From NCBI GenBank assembly GCA_003645395.1, contig QNFC01000002.1, forward strand, positions 1-32,086: a DNA stretch of 32,086 nucleotides. Reading direction: 5' to 3'. The translations under genes and the position numbers were made by a program. Every line of letters begins with the position of its first letter. Position 1 is the first letter of the stretch. The notes beneath the pieces are model-generated. The model was not told the origin of the DNA, made no database searches, and saw only the letters and a program-made list of their open reading frames with translations. Below are positions 25,749-32,086 of this stretch, piece by piece. Source of the stretch: Gammaproteobacteria bacterium. GTDB lineage: Bacteria > Pseudomonadota > Gammaproteobacteria > Immundisolibacterales > Immundisolibacteraceae.

Positions 25749-26663
25749 CTATCCAGGCTCGATATCCCGCAAATGCCTGCTCACCGCCAGCCACGCGCCC
25801 ACCAGCCCCAGCAGCCCACCGATTAGTGGCAACAATAACAGCTCGACCCAACCGATTATCTGTAACGTAAACTGACTTTGATAAAAGCCTGCCAAACGAT
25901 CTGCCGCAGGTGCCAGCAAACCTAACGAGCCATAAACCAGCAGCAGCGCCGACGCCCCTCCGAGCGCTCCCTGCTGAAAACCGGAATAGAGAAACGGCCG
26001 TCGGATAAATGCATTGGTAGCGCCAATCAGCTTGCTGATTTCAATCTCATCGCGACGATTAAAAATTGCCAGACGAATCGTGTTACCAATAATCAGCACC
26101 ACCCCACCACCGAGCAGCAGCGACACCATCAGCGCGAGTTGCCGGCCGACCTGCACAATTCCGTGCAGCCGTTGGACCCAGGCATAATCAAACTCAGCCG
26201 CTTCGACTTCCGGTAGTGCCTTGAACTCTTCCAACCAAACAGCAATCTGCGCAGGGTCAGCCTGGTCCGTTTGCGGCCGCACCCGTAGAAGCGAAGGCAA
26301 CGGGTTAGCATCAAGTAGATCCAACGCACTACCAAATCCTGATTTTTGCCGGAATTCCTCTAATGCAGCCGTGGCAGAGACATAATCCGCCGCCGCAATG
26401 CCTGGCTGTTGCTGCAACTGACCGGCCAACTTCAGCGCCGCTGCATCACTCACCTTAGGTTTCAAAAAAAGAGATATCTCCGCCCCACCCTGCCAGTCTG
26501 CGCTGATCTGGTCAGTCAATTGCAGCACCAGGTAAAGCCCGCTTGGCAGGGTCAAACTCACCGCAATCACCGCCACCGACATCGCCGTACCCCAACGGGT
26601 GCGCCAGAGCTGGCCCAGACTGAAAAAAAACGCCTGAAGGTGGCGAATCGATAACTCCCTCAT
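25749..26663 (-). CDS. ftsX: Cell division protein FtsX
   Basis: Membrane subunit of the FtsEX complex, which controls periplasmic murein hydrolases at the septum. Four hydrophobic segments (about 28-49, 174-198, 228-252 and 273-296). The periplasmic loop between the first two (ISLFLKP to WVQRL) is the region that contacts amidase activators in relatives. NRRDEIEISKLIGATNAFIRRPF is the family signature. 304 residues. Start ATG overlaps the ftsE stop by 4 nt. Confidence 0.96.
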   Translation of the reverse strand: MRELSIRHLQAFFFSLGQLWRTRWGTAMSVAVIAVSLTLPSGLYLVLQLTDQISADWQGGAEISLFLKPKVSDAAALKLAGQLQQQPGIAAADYVSATAALEEFRQKSGFGSALDLLDANPLPSLLRVRPQTDQADPAQIAVWLEEFKALPEVEAAEFDYAWVQRLHGIVQVGRQLALMVSLLLGGGVVLIIGNTIRLAIFNRRDEIEISKLIGATNAFIRRPFLYSGFQQGALGGASALLLVYGSLGLLAPAADRLAGFYQSQFTLQIIGWVELLLLPLIGGLLGLVGAWLAVSRHLRDIEPG

Positions 26664-27328
26664 ACCTGCTCACCGCCAGCAACCAACTCGCCGTGATCCA
26701 GCACCATCTGCCGATAGCCCAGCTGTTTGATCAATTCCAAATCATGACTGGCGATCAGCACCGCCACTCCGACCCGGTTGAATTCAGCAAACAGGTTCAT
26801 TATTTCAAGTGAGAGCTCGGGATCAAGATTTCCAGTTGGCTCATCGGCCAGCAGCAGGGGCGGTTTGCCCGCCACTGCACGGGCGATGCCAACGCGCTGC
26901 TGCTCGCCGCCAGAAAGAGTTAGCGGGTAAGACCGCTCTTTCCCTAGCAACCCCACCTTATCCAGCGCCGCACGCACGCGGCGGCGCACCTCTGCGTGGT
27001 TAAGACCCGCTACAACTAGCGGCAGGGCAATATTGTCATACACCGTACGATCGTAAAGCAGCTTGTGATCCTGAAAAATCACGCCAATTCGCCGACGCAG
27101 GTAGGGCACTTTGCGCGGCTTTATCCTGGAAATGTTTTCGCCGCCGATCCAGACCTGACCACGGGTGGGCCGCTCTATCGCGGTGATCAGTTTCAACAGA
27201 GTACTTTTACCGGCGCCGGAGTGGCCGGTAAGAAACGCCATCTCCCCGGCTACCAGCCGGAAGTCAACATTTTTCAGCGCGTCACCACCACCAGGATAAC
27301 GCTTGAAAACTTCACTGAAACGAATCAA
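26660..27328 (-). CDS. ftsE: Cell division ATP-binding protein FtsE
   Basis: ATPase of FtsEX. Walker [14 protein letters not shown], signature [14 protein letters not shown], Walker [13 protein letters not shown] and H-loop ASHD are intact; [16 protein letters not shown] is FtsE-specific. 222 residues. The start is TTG at 27328: the family begins MIRFxxVxKxYPGG, which matches at this codon, and no ATG or GTG lies upstream in frame. It is 62 nt downstream of ftsY. Confidence 0.97.
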   Translation of the reverse strand: MIRFSEVFKRYPGGGDALKNVDFRLVAGEMAFLTGHSGAGKSTLLKLITAIERPTRGQVWIGGENISRIKPRKVPYLRRRIGVIFQDHKLLYDRTVYDNIALPLVVAGLNHAEVRRRVRAALDKVGLLGKERSYPLTLSGGEQQRVGIARAVAGKPPLLLADEPTGNLDPELSLEIMNLFAEFNRVGVAVLIASHDLELIKQLGYRQMVLDHGELVAGGEQV

Positions 27329-27390
27329 GACCTTATTTCTCTTATAAAAACTAGGGTTAGGATACGGCGACGACCTGTATTATTAGTCAC

Positions 27391-28326
27391 TTATTTAGTG
27401 AGCAGCGCGTCAACATAGTCAGCACTGGAAAACGGCCGCAAATCTTCAACACCTTCACCCACACCAATAAACTTTATCGGCAACCCGATCTGCGCGGCGA
27501 TAGCGAACACGATGCCGCCCTTGGCTGTGCCATCAAGTTTAGTCACAACCAACCCAGTAACACCGACCGCCTCGCCAAAAGCACGGGCCTGGGAGAGCGC
27601 ATTCTGACCATTCCCCGCATCCACCACTAACAAGACCTCATGCGGCGCTGATTCATCGAATTTGCCAATGACCCGGTTAATTTTTTTCAGTTCGTCCATC
27701 AACCCACCCTGGGTATGCAGCCGCCCAGAAGTATCCGCCAGCACCACGTCAATATTTCGGGATTGAGCCGCTTGCAATGCATCAAAAATAACCGCTGCTG
27801 GGTCGGCCCCCGGCTGCTGTGCGATCACCGGCACGCCAGTGCGCTCACCCCATGCCTGTAACTGTTCCGACGCAGCCGCGCGAAACGTATCGCCCGCGGC
27901 GAGCAGAACACTGTTGCCCTCTTTTAAGAAACGCTGCGACAGTTTGCCAATCGTAGTGGTTTTACCAGCACCGTTAACGCCGACCATTAGAATCACCGCC
28001 GGCGCAGCGTCCGGTAGTTGCAGAGGCACCTCACAGGGTGCAAGCATGGCAGTCATTTTTTCGTGAAGCGCCTTGTAAACTGCCTGACCATCATCAAGTT
28101 GACTACGGCCGAGCCGGTCGTGCAGATCAACAATAATCTGCTGAGTCGCCTCCACCCCCACGTCTGCGGTTAACAGCAATTCCTCCAGATCATCCAGAGT
28201 TTCAAGGTCGACCACCTTCTCACCAAAAACCAGATCGGCAAGGCCATCGGTGAAGCGCGTACGTGTTTTAGCCAACCCCTGTTTCAGGCGACCAAATAAT
28301 CCTCGAGAAGTCGATTTTTCACTCAT
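27391..28326 (-). CDS. ftsY: Signal recognition particle receptor FtsY
   Basis: SRP receptor GTPase that docks ribosome-SRP complexes at the membrane for co-translational insertion. N-terminal helical N domain (about 1-100), then the NG GTPase core: P-loop [55 protein letters not shown] and [12 protein letters not shown]. At 311 residues it lacks the long acidic A domain of E. coli FtsY, leaving only a short basic N-terminus. Confidence 0.97.
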   Translation of the reverse strand: MSEKSTSRGLFGRLKQGLAKTRTRFTDGLADLVFGEKVVDLETLDDLEELLLTADVGVEATQQIIVDLHDRLGRSQLDDGQAVYKALHEKMTAMLAPCEVPLQLPDAAPAVILMVGVNGAGKTTTIGKLSQRFLKEGNSVLLAAGDTFRAAASEQLQAWGERTGVPVIAQQPGADPAAVIFDALQAAQSRNIDVVLADTSGRLHTQGGLMDELKKINRVIGKFDESAPHEVLLVVDAGNGQNALSQARAFGEAVGVTGLVVTKLDGTAKGGIVFAIAAQIGLPIKFIGVGEGVEDLRPFSSADYVDALLTK

Positions 28327-28444
28327 GGGAAACTAGTAACCTTTTTACGGTGTCGATATACGGGCTAGAGGCCGGCGTTATCCCCGCCAAAGCTTTATAT
28401 ATTAAATCAGTTTAAAGCCGGCTTATAGAAAGACGCTGCAAAGA

Positions 28445-28473
28445 TGGACAGACCATGCTCTAGCGTTTAATTT
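28445..28473 (+). promoter_or_regulatory. Putative promoter for the M16 peptidase pair
   Basis: TGGACA (28445-28450), 17-nt spacer, TAATTT (28468-28473), ending about 43 nt before the first M16 gene in the 190-nt region divergent from ftsY. The -35 is close to consensus and the -10 is weak, so this is a tentative call. Confidence 0.35.
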
Positions 28474-28516
28474 CGCCACCCACTTTTGTTTACTACCTAA
28501 TTGCTGAGAACCCTTA

Positions 28517-29926
28517 ATGATCAGACCCTTTACGTTAGTTTCGCTAGCACTAACTTTAACCCTGCTGACCCCCCATTTAGTCGCGGGCAGCGCCCAGCCA
28601 GTGACCGAATTTTCTCTCAAGAACGGTCTTAAAGTCCTGATTCGCGAAGATCATCGTGCGCCGGTGGTGGTTTCACAGGTTTGGTACAAAGTTGGCAGCA
28701 GTTACGAATATGGCGGCGTTACCGGCGTATCCCACGCCCTTGAGCACATGATGTTCCAGGGGACCAAAAAATACGGGCCGGGCAAATTCTCCGAAATCAT
28801 TGCCGCCCAGGGTGGCCGCGAAAACGCCTTCACCGGCATCGACTACACCGCCTATTTCCAAACCCTCGCCAGTGATCGGCTGGAAATTTCCCTTGAACTG
28901 GAGGCAGACCGGATGATGAATCTGCAAATTCAGGACGAGAAATTTGCCAAAGAAATTAACGTGGTGATGGAAGAGCGTCGGATGCGCACCGAAGACCGGC
29001 CCACCGCGCAACTTTACGAACGCTTTAACGCCAGTGCCTGGGTGAACCACCCTTACCATAACCCCATCATTGGCTGGATGAGCGACCTGCAATCCATGAC
29101 TACCGCCGATCTTGCCGACTGGTACCAACGCTGGTACATGCCCAATAACGCGACGCTAATCATTGTTGGTGACGTAGATAGCAAACAGGTTAAAAAATTG
29201 GTGGAAAAATATTTTGGCCCATTAAAAAAGGGTGTTTTACAACCACCAAAAATACAGAAAGAAGTCGCCCAGGCCGGCGAACGACGGATTACCGTTAAGC
29301 TACCCGCCCAGCTGCCTCACCTGATCATGGGCTACCACGTACCAAATATGGGAAACACTGCTGCCAACCTCGACAATAATGCAGCTGCAACCGCAGACGA
29401 CGCCTACGCGCTGGACGTGCTTGCTGCGATTCTTGACGGCGGCAACAGCGCACGGTTTGCCCGTGAACTGCAACGAGGCCAGGCAATTGCCGCCAGCGCC
29501 AGCGCCTCCTACCGCGGAGCAATGCGTGCGCCGGGCCTGTTCACCCTTGATGGCACCCCCGCTCAGGGGCACACCATCGCGGAGCTTGAAACCGCACTGC
29601 GAGCACAGGTTCTACGGCTAATCAACGAGCCGGTAAGCGCTGAAGAGCTGCGCCGAGTAAAGACCCAGGTGGTGGCTGACAATGTCTACACTCGTGATTC
29701 GGTGTTTTACCAGGCCATGGAGCTGGGCATGCTGGAGACGGTAGGACTAGAGTGGCAACTACTCGACGAATACGTCGGCCGCATTGAGGCGGTAACCGCC
29801 GAACAGATACAGCAAGTGGCCGAGCGTTACCTGCAGCCTGACCAACTAACCGTGGCGATTCTCGACCCGCAACCGATGGACGAAAATAAACCACATCGCG
29901 CGCCCCCACCAGGACTACGGCATTGA
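28517..29926 (+). CDS. M16 family zinc metallopeptidase, active-site-containing partner
   Basis: Exported insulinase/processing-peptidase-like protease of 469 residues. An N-terminal Sec signal peptide (about 1-24, ending near LVAG) precedes the M16 N-terminal domain with the inverted zinc motif HALEH and downstream Glu in VVMEERR, so it should be catalytic. The C-terminal half is the inactive M16 repeat. The tail (last ~15 residues) is Pro-rich. It is followed by a second M16 gene lacking the zinc motif; in Pseudomonas such a pair also sits beside ftsY. Substrate unknown. Confidence 0.94.
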   Translation: MIRPFTLVSLALTLTLLTPHLVAGSAQPVTEFSLKNGLKVLIREDHRAPVVVSQVWYKVGSSYEYGGVTGVSHALEHMMFQGTKKYGPGKFSEIIAAQGGRENAFTGIDYTAYFQTLASDRLEISLELEADRMMNLQIQDEKFAKEINVVMEERRMRTEDRPTAQLYERFNASAWVNHPYHNPIIGWMSDLQSMTTADLADWYQRWYMPNNATLIIVGDVDSKQVKKLVEKYFGPLKKGVLQPPKIQKEVAQAGERRITVKLPAQLPHLIMGYHVPNMGNTAANLDNNAAATADDAYALDVLAAILDGGNSARFARELQRGQAIAASASASYRGAMRAPGLFTLDGTPAQGHTIAELETALRAQVLRLINEPVSAEELRRVKTQVVADNVYTRDSVFYQAMELGMLETVGLEWQLLDEYVGRIEAVTAEQIQQVAERYLQPDQLTVAILDPQPMDENKPHRAPPPGLRH

Positions 29927-30024
29927 TTAACCCTGGCGATCAGCACCCCACCGGTTTACAACGCTTTGCGAAATCGCACAGAGTCAAAACCACCCGACAC
30001 ACGCACACCAGAAAGAACCTGATT

Positions 30025-31329
30025 ATGACTATCCCAAAGAAGTTCGCCGCCGCTCTGCTGACGACACTACTACTGCCATCAACCTTGATCGCCGGCCCAG
30101 CAATACAAGACTGGCAAACCAGTGGCGGCAGCAGAGTGCTATTTGTCACCGCACCATCACTACCCATGATCGACCTGCGCCTGGTTTGTGATGCTGGTTC
30201 AGCCAGAGATGGCAACCAGGGTAGCCTGGCATTAATGACCAACAACCTGCTGTTTTCCGGGGCCGGCAAGCTCAACGCCGACGCGATCGCTGCTGGGTTT
30301 GATGACCTCGGCGCACAGGTAGGCAGTTCGGTCGGGAACGACATGGCATCGCTGAGGCTGCGCAGCCTCAGCGATGCTGATCATCTGCAACCGGCGCTAG
30401 CACTGTTCGCTACGGTTGTGGGTGAAGCCGATTACCCAGCAGATGATTTCGAGCGAGAGCGGAAAAACTTGCTCATTGGCCTGCAGCAGGAAAAACAGAA
30501 CCCTGGGGCCCTCGCCCAGCGCGCATTTTACGGCGCCGCTTATGGCGATCACTCTTACGCAACCATGGCCAGCGGCACCCAGCAGAGTGTCGAAGCACTC
30601 ACGCGCAATGACCTGGTTGCGTTCAAACAGAAGTACTACACCAGTGCCAACTGCCTGGTCGTAATGGTCGGGGACCTTGAAAGGAGCCAGGCGGCAGCCA
30701 TCGCCGAGCGAATTACCGCAGGGCTCGCCGCTGGCGACAGGGCCGCCCCATTAGCTGCCGTTGCCAACAACTCCGCTGATTTTCAACAGATCACTCATCC
30801 ATCGCAGCAGACTCACGTTCTCATCGGCCAGCCCGCTGTCAGCCGTGGTGATGCGGACTATTTCCCGCTATTTCTGGGGAATCATGTCCTCGGTGGTAGC
30901 GGTCTGCTGTCGCGCATCAGCAAGGAGATTCGCGAAAAACGCGGCCTCGCGTACAGTGCTTATAGCTACTTTTCGCCCTTGCGTCAGCAAGGCCCCTACG
31001 TTATGGGCCTGCAGACCCGTAACGACCAGGCCGAACAGGCCGCACAACTATTGCGCGAAGAGCTGATTAAATTCCTTAAAGAGGGCCCAAACGAGAAAGA
31101 ACTGCGCGCCGCCAAGGAAAACCTGACCGGCGGCTTCCCCCTGCGCATCGACAGCAACGGCAAAATCATCGGTTACCTCGCGGTAATTGGCTATTACGAC
31201 CTGCCGCTGAACTATCTCGATACCTGGGTCGACCGCATTAATGTCATTACCAGCGAACAGGTTCGCGATGCTTTTGCCAGGCACATCGATCTCGAGCGAC
31301 TGGTAGAGATTCGCGTCGGCGGCAGCTAA
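30025..31329 (+). CDS. M16 family peptidase-like protein, zinc motif absent
   Basis: Paralogue of the preceding gene in which the HxxEH motif is not present: the corresponding stretch reads GSLALMTNNLLFSGAG. The C-terminal domain keeps the conserved substrate-binding phrase EIREKRGLAYSAYSYF. So it is probably the non-catalytic partner of a heterodimer, as in mitochondrial processing peptidase. ATG at 30025 is chosen because a signal peptide follows directly (MTIPKKFAAALLTTLLLP, about 20 residues); the open frame extends upstream to a TTG at 29923, which would bury the signal peptide. 434 residues. Confidence 0.92.
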   Translation: MTIPKKFAAALLTTLLLPSTLIAGPAIQDWQTSGGSRVLFVTAPSLPMIDLRLVCDAGSARDGNQGSLALMTNNLLFSGAGKLNADAIAAGFDDLGAQVGSSVGNDMASLRLRSLSDADHLQPALALFATVVGEADYPADDFERERKNLLIGLQQEKQNPGALAQRAFYGAAYGDHSYATMASGTQQSVEALTRNDLVAFKQKYYTSANCLVVMVGDLERSQAAAIAERITAGLAAGDRAAPLAAVANNSADFQQITHPSQQTHVLIGQPAVSRGDADYFPLFLGNHVLGGSGLLSRISKEIREKRGLAYSAYSYFSPLRQQGPYVMGLQTRNDQAEQAAQLLREELIKFLKEGPNEKELRAAKENLTGGFPLRIDSNGKIIGYLAVIGYYDLPLNYLDTWVDRINVITSEQVRDAFARHIDLERLVEIRVGGS

Positions 31330-31333
31330 CCGC

Positions 31334-31957
31334 TTGGCTCACAAGCGCGGTACGCTGCGCATCATCGGCGGCCAGTGGCGCGGCCGCCGGCTGCCAATCG
31401 TTGAAACAGAAGGGTTAAGACCCACTCCGGACCGGGTACGTGAAACCCTTTTTAACTGGCTACAACAGGAAATCGTCGGCAGCCATTGCCTCGATCTATT
31501 TGCCGGCACCGGGGCACTCGCTTTTGAAGCACTCTCACGGGGAGCAGAGCAGGTAACCGCGGTGGAGCGCAATCCCCGCGCCTGCAAACAGATGCAGCTG
31601 ACCGCCACTGACCTGGGCACTGACCGATTGACAGTGGTGTGCGCGGACGTGGGGGATTTCCTACGCCAAACGACTAACACTGACTCGGCCGCCGGCCCCA
31701 ATTCGAGCCCTGATTTTTGGCAAATTGTTTTTGTTGACCCACCCTACAGTCTCGGGTACCCACCGCCCCAATGGCCCCAGCTTAATCGACATCCCCGGCT
31801 CGCGGCCGATGCACTGGTCTACCTTGAAAGCCATGCCGATTATCGTGATACCGTGCTGAATAACACTGCAGCTAACTGGGTCGAGAAACGGAAAAAAGTG
31901 GCCGGAGAGGTCTGTTACCGATTATTACAACGGGACGACTTCGACAACAACCAATGA
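31334..31957 (+). CDS. rsmD: 16S rRNA (guanine(966)-N(2))-methyltransferase
   Basis: Methylates G966 of 16S rRNA using SAM. Signatures: RIIGGQWRGRRLP at the start, LRPTPDRVRETLFNWL, SAM-binding LDLFAGTGALAFEALSRGA, and the catalytic VDPPY. 207 residues. The start is TTG at 31334, 4 nt after the M16 stop; no other usual start codon precedes the conserved RIIGGQWRG. A short Ser/Asn-rich insertion lies before VDPPY. Co-location with coaD is common. Confidence 0.95.
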   Translation: MAHKRGTLRIIGGQWRGRRLPIVETEGLRPTPDRVRETLFNWLQQEIVGSHCLDLFAGTGALAFEALSRGAEQVTAVERNPRACKQMQLTATDLGTDRLTVVCADVGDFLRQTTNTDSAAGPNSSPDFWQIVFVDPPYSLGYPPPQWPQLNRHPRLAADALVYLESHADYRDTVLNNTAANWVEKRKKVAGEVCYRLLQRDDFDNNQ

Positions 31958-32022
31958 CAAAGGGCGACCACATCCGCACAATGGCCCAGTCCGTCACCCA
32001 AATATTTGAGGAAGGAAATTGA
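31954..32022 (+). CDS. Possible 22-codon coupling minicistron between rsmD and coaD
   Basis: An ATG overlapping the rsmD stop (ATGA) opens a 22-codon frame whose TGA overlaps the coaD TTG start (TTGA). The coaD ribosome binding site (GAGGAAGG) lies within it. The product has no recognised similarity. The double overlap is what one expects of a translational bridge, but chance is quite possible for so short a frame. Confidence 0.25.
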   Translation: MTKGDHIRTMAQSVTQIFEEGN

Positions 32023-32086
32023 TCAAAGCGGTTTATCCGGGCTCATTTGACCCCATCACCCACGGCCACCGCGACCTGGTCGAGCG
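32019..32086 (+). CDS. coaD: Pantetheine-phosphate adenylyltransferase, 3'-truncated by window edge
   Basis: Penultimate step of coenzyme A synthesis (4'-phosphopantetheine + ATP to dephospho-CoA). Only the first 22 codons are in the window: IKAVYPGSFDPITHGHRDL carries the nucleotidyltransferase signature GSFDPIT.GH. The start is TTG at 32019 with AGGAAGG a few nt upstream. The rest of the gene is outside the window. Confidence 0.93.
   Translation, partial: MIKAVYPGSFDPITHGHRDLVE

Noticed and set aside
29923-30024. Upstream extension of the second M16 gene from TTG 29923
   Set aside because: It would place about 34 polar residues ahead of a clear signal peptide starting at ATG 30025.

Overview
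The window is a compact block of gammaproteobacterial chromosome, about 52-53% GC by eye. It holds roughly 37 protein genes, one tRNA and one probable small RNA. Gene content and order resemble Pseudomonas and related marine Gammaproteobacteria: M23 peptidase-anmK / erpA-bactofilin-DUF6776-argC, rplM-rpsI, trpEGDC, algC-dut-coaBC / radC-rpmB-rpmG, ftsY-ftsE-ftsX beside two M16 peptidases, rsmD and coaD. Coq7 as the ubiquinone hydroxylase fits this placement. I see no phage, IS element, integrase, CRISPR array or defence cassette.

Layout. Positions 1-2299 (+): a 5'-truncated M23 murein peptidase and anmK, a peptidoglycan turnover pair. Positions 2311-5888 (-): rplM-rpsI-tRNA-Gln-argC-DUF6776-bactofilin-erpA, probably transcribed largely in series. 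Positions 5889-6248: rplM promoter plus a complete promoter-to-terminator unit that looks like an ~85-nt small RNA. Positions 6249-8114: alpha/beta hydrolase (-), coq7 (+), VOC protein (-). Positions 8107-12808 (-): rpe-trpE-trpG-trpD-trpC, with the VOC gene coupled to the trpC end. Positions 12933-14021 (+): an ornithine cyclodeaminase/mu-crystallin family dehydrogenase of unknown substrate. Positions 13963-18131 (-): coaBC-dut-(algC N-terminal membrane module)-algC. Positions 18178-19466 (+): radC, rpmB, rpmG and a terminator. Positions 19543-24393 (+): a Gld-type ABC exporter set (ATPase, permease, GldG-like, DUF4340) running into mutM. Positions 24395-28326 (-): a GGDEF diguanylate cyclase, then ftsX-ftsE-ftsY (listed in coordinate order; transcribed ftsY to ftsX). 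Positions 28517-32086 (+): two M16 peptidase-family genes, rsmD and the start of coaD.

Most genes are housekeeping. The observations that stand out are: (1) a CoaBC whose N-terminal decarboxylase domain has full length but lacks the usual catalytic motifs, next to an intact synthetase domain; (2) the small RNA with two CCUCC (anti-Shine-Dalgarno) motifs; (3) AlgC split from its N-terminal membrane sensor module by one in-frame TGA; (4) eight genes whose only plausible start codon is TTG. Neighbouring genes are packed tightly: convergent pairs are separated by 1 or 11 nt, and one pair overlaps by 59 nt.
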